Counted from the first letter of the stretch, positions 18,056-28,325 are shown. The stretch: DNA of 64,000 nt from Pseudanabaena sp. PCC 7367 (GCF_000317065.1 NC_019701.1:2490001-2554000); one strand, 5' to 3'. Notes: generated by a model not told the origin, from the sequence alone. Made by a program: numbers and translations.

Positions 18056-19684
18056 ATGTTAGAGAGCATTATTTGGATTCTTTTACTAGGCTTCTTTGGC
18101 GGCCAGGTTGCCCATCGTCTCAAAGTGCCAGCATTGGTAGGAATGGTGCTTGTTGGTATTTTATTAGGCCCCCAGGTTGGCGATCGCCTCAGTGCTGAAG
18201 TGCTTGATGCCGCTGACTCTCTGCGCACGATCGCCGTGATGGTGATTTTAATGAAAGCTGGTCTGGGATTGGATCGAGAAAAACTAGCTCAGCAGGGGAC
18301 TGTGGCATTGCGATTGGGATTCCTGCCTGCCGCCTGTGAGGTGGTTGCGATCGCCATAACTGCAACCTGGCTACTGGGATTGGATTTTTTAACTGGCTTG
18401 CTGCTGGGCTGCATTCTGGGGGCGGAATCACCAGCGGTAATTGTGCCAGCAATGCTGCGGCTCAAAAGTCTGGGTTGGGGCGTTAAGAAGGGAATTCCAG
18501 ATGCAATTCTAACTGGTAGCGCCCTTTCTGATGTGTTGATGCTACTGGGGTTCAGCCTGTTGTTATCATTCTTAGCACCGGGAGCAGGTGGTAACCAAAT
18601 GACTTGGCTGGGTGGGCTTAGTTTGAGTCCCTGGCTAATGCTGCCATTTCAAGTGATCGGCCAGATTGGGCTGGGCATCTTGTTGGGCTGGGCGATCGCG
18701 CATATTTTAGTGTTGTTATTGGCCAGGCAGAACTGGACTGATAATGCTACCCAGGATGCTTTAGTGGTAGCTGGGTTTGCCTTGTTGCTGGTGGTGTTGG
18801 CTGAAGCGATGCCATTTTTCTCTGGCTATTTGGCGGTGATGGCGGTTGGATTTTTTCTGATTGAGTTGGATGCACCATTGGCAAGAAGGCTACGGCATGG
18901 GTTTGATAGTTTATGGACGATCGCCCAAATTGTCTTGTTTGTCTTGCTGGGCGCTAGTATTCAAATCAATGTCTTGAGTGATATCTGGTTCACAGGGTTG
19001 TTGGTATTGGCGATCGGTACTTTGGTGGGGCGATCGTTGGGTTGGTATTTTTCTACATTGGGTAGTAATTGGAGCAGGTCAGAGCGATTGTTTTTGCTGC
19101 CAGGTAATTCAGCTAAGGCCACCGTACAGGCAGCGATCGGCGCATTACCCTTAGCCCACGGTGTTATTGGTGGCGAGATCATTCTGGCGATCGCCGCCCT
19201 GTCAATTCTGGTTACTGCGCCGCTGGGAGCCTGGGCGATTCCCACCTTTGCGCCCAAATTGTTGACCCGTGGGGAAGTTGACCCAACCAAAGTAACGGTC
19301 GATCGGTCAGTTGTTTTGCTGGCCGCGATTGATACTTCGGCCTTGGCGATCCAGGTTTTGACCAAGGTGGCGGAATTGGCGCGTCGTAGTGATGCTGAAA
19401 TCCTGGTCTTGCATGTAATCCGGCTCGATGATCCACAGGCAATTAAGTGGCTAGCAGAACAGTCTAAGCGACTCCTAGCCGATATTCGTCATCGATTTAT
19501 AACCACATCGGGGGCAGTACCAGAAGCAATTATCCAGACCGCCCAAACCTGGGGTGCGACTGAAATTATAATCGGCAAGCGCGGCCACCGATCGATCGAG
19601 GAGGTGTTAATTGGCTCCGTTTCGCAATCGGTGCTGGAAATTAGCCCTTTACCTGTGATCGTAGTAGAAGAAAAACATCAATAA
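18056..19684 (+). CDS. Cation:proton antiporter with C-terminal Usp domain
   Basis: Residues 1-400 form about 11-12 hydrophobic helices of the Na+/H+ (CPA) exchanger fold, with VPALVGMVLVGILLGP early and GAESPAVIVPAM as the conserved central segment. Residues about 415-542 form a universal stress protein domain ending in GKRGHRSIEEVLIGSVSQS, which fits the ATP-binding pattern G-x2-G-x9-G-S exactly. The fusion suggests that ion exchange is gated by nucleotide binding. The transported ion (Na+ or K+) cannot be told from sequence. Confidence 0.9.
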   Translation: MLESIIWILLLGFFGGQVAHRLKVPALVGMVLVGILLGPQVGDRLSAEVLDAADSLRTIAVMVILMKAGLGLDREKLAQQGTVALRLGFLPAACEVVAIAITATWLLGLDFLTGLLLGCILGAESPAVIVPAMLRLKSLGWGVKKGIPDAILTGSALSDVLMLLGFSLLLSFLAPGAGGNQMTWLGGLSLSPWLMLPFQVIGQIGLGILLGWAIAHILVLLLARQNWTDNATQDALVVAGFALLLVVLAEAMPFFSGYLAVMAVGFFLIELDAPLARRLRHGFDSLWTIAQIVLFVLLGASIQINVLSDIWFTGLLVLAIGTLVGRSLGWYFSTLGSNWSRSERLFLLPGNSAKATVQAAIGALPLAHGVIGGEIILAIAALSILVTAPLGAWAIPTFAPKLLTRGEVDPTKVTVDRSVVLLAAIDTSALAIQVLTKVAELARRSDAEILVLHVIRLDDPQAIKWLAEQSKRLLADIRHRFITTSGAVPEAIIQTAQTWGATEIIIGKRGHRSIEEVLIGSVSQSVLEISPLPVIVVEEKHQ

Positions 19685-19852
19685 AGCTTTTGCGCAACAT
19701 TGGTTTAATAAAAAAAAGCGCTAATGAACAAAATAAAGCTTGAAGATGATCCCTGCTTTAGTATTCGACCAATTTAAATATGATGGATCTCGATCTAGAC
19801 AAGGTATTTAATCGATCGGAGTAGTAACCACCATAATTTTTATGGTTGACTC

Positions 19853-20623
19853 CTAGATCATGGCTGCGATCGGTTGGCTAAGTTCCGTAAAGCCGATCGC
19901 CTTGATTTGATCTAAGCGGGGTGAATCCTGGTGCACCAATAGCAAATTATGGCTGTCTTGATACCTGAGTGCCACATAGCCTGGTGGAATATTAGGATTC
20001 TCAGTGATAATTACTTCGAGCAGAATCATCGGCCGGAATTTATCAATTACATGCTTAGCACCTGCCAGCACTTCATTTTCCACCCCTTCAGCATCAATTT
20101 TAATGAAATCTAATCTCGATAGCCCTTCTGCCTCAAACAGCGTATCAATCCTCTCCACGCGGGAATTAAAGCAATTGTAACCAGGTGTTTCTAGCAAGGT
20201 GAAGGAATTAGGCTTATTCGCTTTCATCCAAAAATCCTGATGGCCATCCCTGTCTGCCACACAACAGACCCGTAGGCGAACGTTATTAAAATTATTCCTG
20301 AGCGCATTACTCAAATTCATAGCGGCCATGCGTGGAAATGGCTCAACGGCAATAACCATACCGCTTGGCCCTACGATCTTGGCCGATCGCATCGTGTAAG
20401 TACCAATGTTGGCACCAACATCAACTACCACATCACCCTTATTTAGGAGCGATGGCAACAGTCGTAACTCATGTTCTTGGGCTTCACCAAAAATAAATAC
20501 ACCACGACCGCCATATCCGGGCTTGTTTTCACCACAAACGATCGTACCATCGCTGAAAGTAGTGCGGAGAATGGTATTCCGAGGCAGCAGAAAAACCGCG
20601 ATCTTCTTTAATAGAGTTTTCAT
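19853..20623 (-). CDS. FkbM-family SAM-dependent methyltransferase
   Basis: The 256-aa protein has the SAM-binding motif VVVDVGANIGTYTMRSA (about 65-81), the acidic motif II VIAVEPFP, and the family segment DFIKIDAEGVENEVLAGA. FkbM-family enzymes O-methylate sugars or polyketides. ATG 20623 is preferred to an in-frame TTG at 20629. The gene stands alone between long spacers with no glycan cluster nearby. Confidence 0.9.
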   Translation of the reverse strand: MKTLLKKIAVFLLPRNTILRTTFSDGTIVCGENKPGYGGRGVFIFGEAQEHELRLLPSLLNKGDVVVDVGANIGTYTMRSAKIVGPSGMVIAVEPFPRMAAMNLSNALRNNFNNVRLRVCCVADRDGHQDFWMKANKPNSFTLLETPGYNCFNSRVERIDTLFEAEGLSRLDFIKIDAEGVENEVLAGAKHVIDKFRPMILLEVIITENPNIPPGYVALRYQDSHNLLLVHQDSPRLDQIKAIGFTELSQPIAAMI

Positions 20624-21340
20624 GGTCAAACAATCTAATTAATTGGCTATTGCTTACTATTCTTAGACCTATTAAGATGCCATGCCTGATCAAAATTGTG
20701 GCGTGACTGTTCTTCATCATGTCGATTGATAGTAGGGAAAACTGGCTCCTTGATTAGCTTCTGAAATCATGAAAATCATGGATGGAAAATTTTTTCCGTA
20801 TTTCATGTGCCAATCTCCAGCTTTTATTCAAGAGTCGCAAATAGGCATTGAATTAGACTTGGGAGTAATTCTCTGGAAAGCTAGCAATACCAGGCTTTCT
20901 CAAGATCGCACCAACATATTTATAACAACTTTATAACAACACCCATAAGTAACCTCTATTCCCATGCACATATGGTTGAATATATGGTCAAATTCAAACT
21001 AACATATTTAAAGTTGTAGATCTATCAGACATATTACGCAAATAATTCTTGGTTGATAGTTAGAATTAAAACTTAAATCCAATTAGCCTAAGCACGAATT
21101 TAATATTTTGAGCGGACTACTACCAGATAGTTCTCAACCATAAATAATTATAATTTAAGATGGCTATAGATCAATGCGAGCTAGATCAGCACAATCTAGC
21201 CCCATTTAAATTACCCATTTAAATTACTGGCATGGCTATATTAAGGATTTTTAGTTTTAGTAAAGCACAATTGAGCCAGTCTCGATCCTATGGCCAGATC
21301 CATTACCAGATACACTTATATGTACATGCCGACTCTATAC
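20624..21340. other. Intergenic, no supported gene
   Basis: About 715 bp of AT-rich sequence. A 66-codon plus-strand frame at 21232 has no recognisable features and overlaps the next gene's 3' end, so I do not call it. Confidence 0.5.
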
Positions 21341-21688
21341 CTAGATTATACCTAAAGCCCCCGCCAGCAGAACATTCATCCCCGCGATTAAACCAGGGTG
21401 AATCACGATCGCCCACAAGCCCGGCACATTGATTTTTTTACATAAAGGTAGCGCTAACCAACCGATTAGGATATTGGCGACCAAAAATACGATCGCCCAG
21501 ATCGCAATATGCGGACGTAGTCCGGCAAAAATCAACCAGGTCAAAAAATTGGCACCCATAACTAGCCCCATCCCCTGCAACCAGCCAGATGAGCCAATTA
21601 CAGGCATCTCGGGAGACATCCACACTAAACCGGCCCAAGTTAGAGCTGAAATTACGCCACAGACGATCGCGTCAATCACCAAAGCCAT
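21341..21688 (-). CDS. Small integral membrane protein (unknown)
   Basis: The 115-aa product consists almost entirely of four hydrophobic segments (about 5-25, 36-58, 62-80, 90-112) with short loops, so it is an inner or thylakoid membrane protein. I do not recognise the family. It lies 37 bp downstream of the SPOR-domain gene on the same strand and may be co-transcribed with the sigma-like/SPOR pair. Confidence 0.6.
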   Translation of the reverse strand: MALVIDAIVCGVISALTWAGLVWMSPEMPVIGSSGWLQGMGLVMGANFLTWLIFAGLRPHIAIWAIVFLVANILIGWLALPLCKKINVPGLWAIVIHPGLIAGMNVLLAGALGII

Positions 21689-21725
21689 ATTAAATTTAAT
21701 TATTTAAGCTGAGCAAACCTAATCA

Positions 21726-23597
21726 CTAGTCAAGCTGAGCCGGAATACCCTGGCGACGCAGTTCTTCAATACGTTGCTGAGCAGCACTAGCATCATTGTA
21801 TGCCCCTACCTGTAACTTACCATCACTCGGCCGCACATAGGCATTTTGATCAATCTGTTGGGTTTGATTGGCATAACTTTGATCAACCACCACCTTATGC
21901 ACAGGATTATTGACTGGCCTGGAAGTGCTAGGGGCAGGAGGAGCGATCGCCCTAGTTGGCGCTGGCGCAGGTGCGGGATTATTCGCCCTGGCTGATTCCG
22001 CCGATAGTAATGGCGCATATTGCACTGGAATATTATTCGCTGGTTCAGACACCGTGCGCGACTGGGCGGGATTAGAAACCCGATTCGGACTATTTTTGAG
22101 TTGCTGACTATATCGCCCTTCATTACTCTTTTCGATCGTGGCCGAGACAACACTGCCGCGATGTTCTAGCTGGGCAGGCTTGTTAGATTGATTAGCCGGG
22201 GCATTATTCGGCTTCTGGGTTGGTAAGGGCTGAATTGCGATCGGTTTGTTGCTGCGACTTGGCGAAGAATTTGGTGGAATAAAATTAGGTGAACTAGTAG
22301 CGGTCTCAATATTTTGAATCGGTGGAGTAGAAAGCTTAGGCGGCGCTTGGGGCGCTCTTTTGGCCACTGGTGCTGGTCGGGAATAATTTTGCTGGGGTCG
22401 AATTTTTACCGCTGGTTCCACATAGGAATCATAGCGCGGTGGAATTGCCGCCGGTGGATTATAGCTATTGTAATCGGGCAGATCGGTTACTGGAGGCAAA
22501 CTAGAAAGACTATCCAGGCTTGGTTCTAGTTCCGGTGGCAACGCTGAAACCGATGGCAGATCATTCAGGCTTTCGGTGATATCCGGTGAGATCGCCGTAA
22601 ACTTATCCAGGCTTTGGCCAGGAATACCATTATCCCCAGGCAAAGTGGCATAGGGCAGATCGGGGAAGATTTCCTCGTCGGCCAGCAAACTATCGATGTC
22701 ATGCTCAGCCCGCAGCGTAATATCAGCCTCGCGCTGCAAATCTCGCTGCGATTGCTGTTGATTTAGCATGTTGGCAAAATCCGATGGCCTGACCAATAAA
22801 TAGCCCACCACCGCACTGGCCATCAATAGCAAGAACATCGCCGCGATCCCCAGGGGGCTGGTGATAGTGAACTGTGCTTCCTCTTCTTCTGGGGCTACCG
22901 GTGGCACAGGTGCATCCTCTGGAGCGTAGGGCGCAGTATTGTTATTGTCGTAGCCCTGATTAATTTCCTGTAGCAACTGCTCATCAATCAAGCTATTATT
23001 TGGCAAATTACTATTCGGCAGGCTGCCATTAGCATTTGCGTTGCTAGGATTGAGATTAACCTCAACTGTTTCCTGGTCATCATCACCATAGAACCTCGAA
23101 CCGATCTGAGTGGCCTCTGGATCAACCGTGTTAGGCATGATCGGCATGGTGGGTGGTTGATTGCTTTGAATACTAGGATTGCCATTACTATTCTGCGCGA
23201 TCCTGTGGCTGGCTCCAGCAGATGCGGCCATCTCCATTGGTAGGGGCAAATGATGACCATCTACCATTAGTTTTGGTGGTAGCTTGGGCTCGACAGGTGC
23301 AGCGGCCTTAGGATTGTCAACACCAGGTGTAATTGGCCGATCGCTGGCGATCGCATTGCGGACTTCTTCACTCATCGAAAGCTTGAGCGGTTGATAGGCA
23401 TTGAGGTAGGAAAAACTCTGTCCGTTGTCCTGCCAGTGATGATAGCGGCTTAGCTCATCTTCGAGCGTGGTATCCAGGCCAGTCAGCGCCGATTGCAACA
23501 TTTCTGATTGCGATAGCTCAGCTTTGGCGATCGCTTTGGATTCTGGCTGATTCGACTTGGCAGGACTCGCAGGACTCGCAGGACTAAGTGTATGCAT
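21726..23597 (-). CDS. Membrane-anchored SPOR-domain protein
   Basis: The 623-aa protein has a long Pro/Asn/Gln-rich N-terminal region, a single transmembrane helix (about residues 253-275, GIAAMFLLLMASAVVGYLLV), a long Pro/Ser-rich linker and a short C-terminal SPOR-like segment (KLQVGAYNDASAAQQRI to the end). SPOR domains bind denuded glycan in septal peptidoglycan, suggesting a role in division or wall maintenance. ATG 23597 has GAGG 9 nt upstream and follows the previous stop by 11 nt; an in-frame TTG at 23612 would overlap that stop (TTGA). Coupling to the sigma-like gene upstream is likely. Confidence 0.75.
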   Translation of the reverse strand: MHTLSPASPASPAKSNQPESKAIAKAELSQSEMLQSALTGLDTTLEDELSRYHHWQDNGQSFSYLNAYQPLKLSMSEEVRNAIASDRPITPGVDNPKAAAPVEPKLPPKLMVDGHHLPLPMEMAASAGASHRIAQNSNGNPSIQSNQPPTMPIMPNTVDPEATQIGSRFYGDDDQETVEVNLNPSNANANGSLPNSNLPNNSLIDEQLLQEINQGYDNNNTAPYAPEDAPVPPVAPEEEEAQFTITSPLGIAAMFLLLMASAVVGYLLVRPSDFANMLNQQQSQRDLQREADITLRAEHDIDSLLADEEIFPDLPYATLPGDNGIPGQSLDKFTAISPDITESLNDLPSVSALPPELEPSLDSLSSLPPVTDLPDYNSYNPPAAIPPRYDSYVEPAVKIRPQQNYSRPAPVAKRAPQAPPKLSTPPIQNIETATSSPNFIPPNSSPSRSNKPIAIQPLPTQKPNNAPANQSNKPAQLEHRGSVVSATIEKSNEGRYSQQLKNSPNRVSNPAQSRTVSEPANNIPVQYAPLLSAESARANNPAPAPAPTRAIAPPAPSTSRPVNNPVHKVVVDQSYANQTQQIDQNAYVRPSDGKLQVGAYNDASAAQQRIEELRRQGIPAQLD

Positions 23598-23608
23598 AGG
23601 AATGAACC

Positions 23609-24229
23609 TCAAGCGGTGATTAAATTCTGAGCTAGATAAATGTCTTGAATGTCGGCGGGCAGAGCCGATCCGAGCGCCTGATATGCCTGGGATAGTAAAT
23701 CTTGGACATCAGCGGCGGAAACGCTATCGCCCTCGGCTTGGAGGTAGGCGGCGATCCGGGTGGGGCTCCATTTAAACGTCTGGGAGAGCAGCAGCACCAG
23801 GCGCAAATCCCCCGACAACTGAGCCAGGGCTTGATTGAGATAGCACCAGAACACGGGTGGTGTATCGCTGAGGGAATATTGGATTTCTTCGACCGGGGGC
23901 AATTGACCGTGATTGATCATCATCGCGGTGACGTTGATCAACCAACTTTGCAGGGAAATTTTACTGGTGGCCGATCGCAAGGTGAGCGATCGCATTTCGT
24001 TAAAAATGTATTCCCAGGTTTTGACGAATAGATAGTCGGATTGGACGGGCGATCGGGTAGCTGTGGATACCAGCGTGTAGATCACCTGACCATAGCGACA
24101 AAAGATCGCCGCAAAATATTGGCCGCGTTCGGGATGGCGCTGAAACAAGGTCAGCAGTTCCTGATCACTTTTCTGGGAAAGTGCCTGAACGTTGGGGTCG
24201 TTGATTTCGGGAAGAGGTGGAAGTTGCAC
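23609..24229 (-). CDS. Sigma-factor-like protein
   Basis: The 206-aa product (GTG start) resembles small sigma-70 proteins: DQELLTLFQRHPERGQYFAA and an FCRYGQVIYTLVS segment correspond to region 2, and the C-terminal LLLSQTFKWSPTRIAAYL followed by VSAADVQDLLSQAYQALG to a region-4-like helix-turn-helix. Conservation of DNA-contact residues looks weak, so it may be a divergent ECF-type sigma factor or a degenerate regulator. It is directly followed by the membrane SPOR protein, a place often taken by anti-sigma factors. Confidence 0.65.
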   Translation of the reverse strand: MQLPPLPEINDPNVQALSQKSDQELLTLFQRHPERGQYFAAIFCRYGQVIYTLVSTATRSPVQSDYLFVKTWEYIFNEMRSLTLRSATSKISLQSWLINVTAMMINHGQLPPVEEIQYSLSDTPPVFWCYLNQALAQLSGDLRLVLLLSQTFKWSPTRIAAYLQAEGDSVSAADVQDLLSQAYQALGSALPADIQDIYLAQNLITA

Positions 24230-24779
24230 TGTCGCTTGCCAAACCTAATATGATTCGATCGCTATGCTTTGTTTATATGCCGCTGCCGATCGAGCCGGGA
24301 CAAGATCGGATAGGTGTTTCTATGCGGGTGTGGGGAGGGAGGTGTAGTAGAAATGGCGTAGATCGCCTTTCTTTACGTTGGATTTTTATGTTCACAGGGT
24401 AGCAGAAAAGTCAAATAACGCAACCCAACGATTACTTTTGGTGAATTTAGCAACTATTTCTTAATATTTCGATCGCTTTTTGTACCTGTTTGTACCTGTC
24501 TGGCCTGATACCCAGTTTGCCAGCGGCCACCCCGTTGATGCTTCGATCGCCCTTGACGTTGATCGTTTATGCTTTGTTTCCTTCATTATATTAAATACGG
24601 TTTGCGAATATTCTTTTGTTTACTTACCTTAATTCCAAATAGCAATCAGTAAAGTTAAACCATCACCAATCGATTGTGTAGTCTAAAGTAATCAAGTAAA
24701 AACTGTATTTATTGCAGTATGATTTCACATCAAGGCTCAATAAGGCTCAATATAGATATAGATCATTGGAATACCTGAA
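24230..24779. other. Divergent intergenic region
   Basis: 550 bp without a supported gene, between the sigma-like gene and the winged-helix gene. The short frame at 24217-24402 is probably chance. Confidence 0.5.
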
Positions 24780-25046
24780 ATGGCCGAAACCTACTACGAA
24801 CTTACTACAGAAGAATTAATACGTTCTTGTCATGAGCTTACAGGCGCTGAGCAGGGGGTATACTTTTATCTTCAGGCTTCTTCAATTGAGGAATTAACCT
24901 TGAAGAGTATATCCGAAGATCTGAATTTCCATAAATCTACTGTGTCTAGGGCAATTAAGCAACTTAGGAATAAGGGATGGCTTAACGTATCTGTTGTTAG
25001 GGCTGGGACTTTGAGAATTGATCCATATCCTGAAAACAAGAATTAG
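24780..25046 (+). CDS. Small winged-helix DNA-binding protein
   Basis: The 88-aa protein has a helix-turn-helix, SISEDLNFHKSTVSRAIKQL (about residues 42-61), followed by a wing (GWLNVSVVRAGTLRI), the MarR/replication-protein type of winged helix. There is no ligand-binding domain. The gene lacks HIP1 motifs and is richer in AT than its neighbours, so horizontal origin is possible. It converges on the YvcK-like gene with a 35-bp gap. Target unknown. Confidence 0.7.
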   Translation: MAETYYELTTEELIRSCHELTGAEQGVYFYLQASSIEELTLKSISEDLNFHKSTVSRAIKQLRNKGWLNVSVVRAGTLRIDPYPENKN

Positions 25047-25081
25047 GATTATTATTGTTAACAAAGTTCTAAAGATTAAGC

Positions 25082-26446
25082 CTACTGGCGGTTATACCAC
25101 CGCATCAACACCCCCGCCAGCTTATCCGAGTCGTGCTTAACCGTGCCATCGCGGTTCTCCTTCATGATGTTGGCCAGTACCAGCGGACAGCCCAGCGCCC
25201 CCAGTTCTTCCCGATCGACCTCGATGAAATTGCTCCCACTGGCGGCATACTTCTCGATCGCCTTGGCCGAAGGTGGATTCTTCTGCGCCAGCACCACATC
25301 AAACAGCCTGGTTTGCGCCACCCGATCGATCGCCCGCACATGATCCGACACCGTATAACCATCAGTTTCGCCCGGTTGCGCCATGATATTACACACATAC
25401 ACGCAGGGGGCACGGCGGTTTGCGATCGCCTCCAAAATCCCCGGCACTAGCAAATTAGGAATAATACTGGTATAGAGGCTACCAGGGCCAATGATAATAA
25501 AGTCGGCCTTTTGAATGTCTGCGATCACCTGGGGCAAAGCGATCGGGTTCTCTGGCACACAACCCACCTTCACGATCGTGCCACCCGCTTCGGGAATATT
25601 CGACTCGCCCTCGATCCGGCGACCATCTTCCATCTCCGCCCACAGCATCACATTGTCCAACGTGGCAGGCAAGACTCTGCCTCTGACCGCGAGGACTTTG
25701 GAGCTAGCCGCGATCGCCTTGTCCAGATCGCCAGTGATGTCGCTCATCGCGGTTAAAAATAAATTGCCAAAGCTGTGCCCCGACAAGCCCTCGCCCACCT
25801 CGAAGCGATATTGAAACAGCTCCGTCATCAACTTTTCTTCATCGGACAACGCCGCCAGGCAATTACGAATATCACCCGGTGGCAAAACGCCATGCTCTCG
25901 CCGCAATCGCCCCGACGAGCCACCATCATCGGCCACGGTCACCACGGCGGTAATGTTGGCGCTATATTTTTTTAAGCCCCGCAGCAACGTAGACAAGCCG
26001 GTGCCACCACCCACGGTCAATAATCGGGGGCCTTTGTTTAATTTATGGTGGGTAATTAAAACATCGACTAATTCTTCATCGCCATCCGGCATCAACACCC
26101 GCGTGATCGACGACAACACGCGCCGTTGTCCCCAGGCCAGCAAAAAAATACCAATTAATAAGGCCAATGGCCCACTCACATAGCGGGGGATCGCATTGGC
26201 CAAAGTATCGATCGCCGCATTAATAAACTTAACAATAAAAAAGACTGGGGTCAGCCGCGCGGTGATCGCCAAACCCAGCACCACCAGCAGAATACCTACC
26301 AGACTAATAAACAGCCATCGTTTGACGAATAAACCTGGCAGCATCCATTTCAGCCAACCAAGCGAGAACCAGGTCAATCGCCTGGTCAATCGGGGGGATA
26401 CACGTCTCGATCGCTTGATTAGTTTTCTTTTCTTGCGCCGCGCCAC
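25082..26446 (-). CDS. YvcK/CofD-like protein with N-terminal membrane helices
   Basis: The 454-aa protein (GTG start) opens with a very basic stretch and two or three hydrophobic helices (about 30-125), then the YvcK-type Rossmann core: [45 protein letters not shown] and the nucleotide-binding [14 protein letters not shown]. YvcK proteins are needed for cell wall and central carbon homeostasis in other bacteria and bind UDP-sugars in Bacillus. The membrane extension is absent from Bacillus YvcK; it suggests a membrane-associated form. Confidence 0.9.
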   Translation of the reverse strand: MARRKKRKLIKRSRRVSPRLTRRLTWFSLGWLKWMLPGLFVKRWLFISLVGILLVVLGLAITARLTPVFFIVKFINAAIDTLANAIPRYVSGPLALLIGIFLLAWGQRRVLSSITRVLMPDGDEELVDVLITHHKLNKGPRLLTVGGGTGLSTLLRGLKKYSANITAVVTVADDGGSSGRLRREHGVLPPGDIRNCLAALSDEEKLMTELFQYRFEVGEGLSGHSFGNLFLTAMSDITGDLDKAIAASSKVLAVRGRVLPATLDNVMLWAEMEDGRRIEGESNIPEAGGTIVKVGCVPENPIALPQVIADIQKADFIIIGPGSLYTSIIPNLLVPGILEAIANRRAPCVYVCNIMAQPGETDGYTVSDHVRAIDRVAQTRLFDVVLAQKNPPSAKAIEKYAASGSNFIEVDREELGALGCPLVLANIMKENRDGTVKHDSDKLAGVLMRWYNRQ

Positions 26447-26621
26447 TTGGTCTTAGTCTTAGATAATGCTTGATTAGCAGTTGCGTTGCTAACCTGGAGT
26501 TGCCTGAAAATGCAGAAAATGCATAAGTCTTGACTAATATAGCCTAATTGCGTGACCAGAGCGTAAATCAACTAGTAATAATTACTTATGAATGGCGATC
26601 GGTAATTAACTCAGGAATAAA

Positions 26622-27056
26622 CTAATTCCCGGCAATATGCACCACCACTTCCCTGGTGCGGCCGCGATCGCGGTGCTCCCACACGTAAATCCCTTGCCAG
26701 GTGCCGAGTACCAGCCTACCCTGGGCGATCGGGATATTCTCTGAGGTGCTGGTTAGCACGGTGCGAATGTGGGCTGGCATGTCGTCGGGGCCTTCATCGG
26801 CATGAATATAATCGCGGCCATTTTCTGGGACTAGCTTGGCAAAGAATCGCTCTAGATCCTTAAGCACGTCAGGGTCGGCGTTTTCTTGAATGATCAAGCT
26901 GGCCGAGGAATGCCGCAGAAATAAAGTACACATGCCGGTTTGAATCCCGGACTTTTGGACTGCGTTTTGCACTGCAGAAGTGATATTTTGCAGTGTTTTG
27001 CCGGAAGTGCCCAGCCGGATTGCCTGTTGATAGATGTTTTGGCTATTTGTAATCAT
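26622..27056 (-). CDS. YjbQ family (UPF0047) protein
   Basis: The 144-aa protein has the family signature: TGMCTLFLRHSSASLIIQEN, HADEGPDDMPAHIRTVL and GTWQGIYVWEHRDRGRTREV. YjbQ proteins are annotated as secondary thiamine-phosphate synthases because E. coli YjbQ can replace ThiE weakly; the physiological role is uncertain. The start codon overlaps the 3' end of rsmE by 14 bp, so the two are co-transcribed. Confidence 0.92.
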   Translation of the reverse strand: MITNSQNIYQQAIRLGTSGKTLQNITSAVQNAVQKSGIQTGMCTLFLRHSSASLIIQENADPDVLKDLERFFAKLVPENGRDYIHADEGPDDMPAHIRTVLTSTSENIPIAQGRLVLGTWQGIYVWEHRDRGRTREVVVHIAGN

Positions 27057-28044
27057 CTGCTTGCATTACCCCATTGACTATTGCTAATGCTACCACTGGT
27101 GCTGTGGTGGCGGTCAAAATTGAGGTTCCCAATGAAACAGCTTGAAAACCCTGGGTTTTGGCGATCGCCTCTTCTGCTTTTGTCCAGCCACCTTCTGGCC
27201 CTGTGGCAATAATTAGCTGAATGCGATCGGTTGTTATTAATTGATCCCGTTGCTCCCGATCGGTGGAGTTTGTCGGCAAATTTCGATCGTTTTGCTCAAG
27301 ATTAATACTTTGCTTACTTTGCTGATCTGAGATCAGGAATTGACTTAGCGATCGCCATTCTTGTTGCCAGCTTGATAATAAATGGGGTGCGTGATCAGTT
27401 ATGCAAATGTATTTAAATTGCTGAGCTTGATTAGGTTCAGGCCGATCGCTAATACCCTGGGCAAAATCCTGGAAGTTCTGCGGCAATTCAATTTGGGCAA
27501 TCCTGGTTTGTAAAGACTGCTCAGTGGCTTCTTGGGCGATCCGCTGCCAGCGTTGTTGCTTTTGCTGACCGATCGGTTTGTTGGCATTAAACACAGTGCG
27601 ATCGCTGTAGAGGGGCACAATCCGATCGACCCCTAGTTCAACTGCAGGTTTAACGATCGCCTCAAAACTATTGCCCTTGGGCATTGCCACCGCCAGGATG
27701 ATTTCTATTTGATTAGTGTGATCGGTCAGGATTAATTCAAGTAATCGCGCTGCTGTTTTTTCGCCCTGACTCAATTCAATTTGGGCGAGCCACCACCTGC
27801 CACTACCATCGATCGCCACAAATTTATCCCCTGCGCTCAATCGCAACACCCGGATCAGGTAATGCTCCTGCTCGTTGGTTAATTCAACTGGTTGATAACT
27901 AGCAAGATCGATTACAACTGGGGGGGATTGATGCGATCGCAGGGTTAACCGTTGTAAGCGCTGCCCCAGTTGTTGTTGAATTTGCTGGAGTTTGTGGGCA
28001 GGCGTGGGGCGATCGGACATGATTGTTTTTATTAGGCGCGGCAT
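27043..28044 (-). CDS. rsmE: 16S rRNA (uracil1498-N3)-methyltransferase
   Basis: The product has the RsmE layout: N-terminal PUA-like part (LTNEQEHYLIRVLRLSAGDKF) and SPOUT methyltransferase domain with the knot motif IATGPEGGWTKAEEAIAK and LGTSILTATTAPVVALAIV. It methylates U1498 of 16S rRNA in the decoding centre. ATG 28044 (MPRL, as in many RsmE proteins) is chosen; a GTG at 28050 adds two residues. The N-terminus carries about 55 extra residues and the middle a Q/N-rich insertion (about 245-275), making it longer than usual. Confidence 0.88.
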   Translation of the reverse strand: MPRLIKTIMSDRPTPAHKLQQIQQQLGQRLQRLTLRSHQSPPVVIDLASYQPVELTNEQEHYLIRVLRLSAGDKFVAIDGSGRWWLAQIELSQGEKTAARLLELILTDHTNQIEIILAVAMPKGNSFEAIVKPAVELGVDRIVPLYSDRTVFNANKPIGQQKQQRWQRIAQEATEQSLQTRIAQIELPQNFQDFAQGISDRPEPNQAQQFKYICITDHAPHLLSSWQQEWRSLSQFLISDQQSKQSINLEQNDRNLPTNSTDREQRDQLITTDRIQLIIATGPEGGWTKAEEAIAKTQGFQAVSLGTSILTATTAPVVALAIVNGVMQADDYK

Positions 28045-28282
28045 AAACACAAAATGAATTTGGTAATGAAAAACTGAGTATTACCTTCATGCTGCCCAAA
28101 TGTCGGCATAAGAAATTAGCACTTTGCAAACCTGAGAAACTCTCTATTTGTTTAAAGTTAGGCTGGATCAGATCGCCGTTGCCTGTTTAAACTTTTGCAG
28201 CGCTCAAATTTGCTAGTTCTTTAGCTATTAAACCACTTCCCAAAATAGCTTAAGTAATCATAAAATATTAATCAGGGACTAG

Positions 28283-28310
28283 TTGCAATCAACTAGAATC
28301 TGTTAAGATA
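28283..28310 (+). promoter_or_regulatory. Putative sigma-70 promoter of tRNA-Ser
   Basis: TTGCAA (28283-28288) and AAGATA (28305-28310) are spaced by 16 bp and lie 16 bp before the tRNA. The match to consensus is moderate. Confidence 0.45.
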
Positions 28311-28325
28311 AGTAGTCCGCAGCCT

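Noticed and set aside
21232-21432. 66-codon plus-strand frame overlapping the small membrane protein gene
   Set aside because: Overlaps the opposite-strand gene, low-complexity C-terminus, no family.
24217-24402. 61-codon plus-strand frame at the start of the sigma-like gene
   Set aside because: Starts inside the antisense of that gene, carries no recognisable motif.
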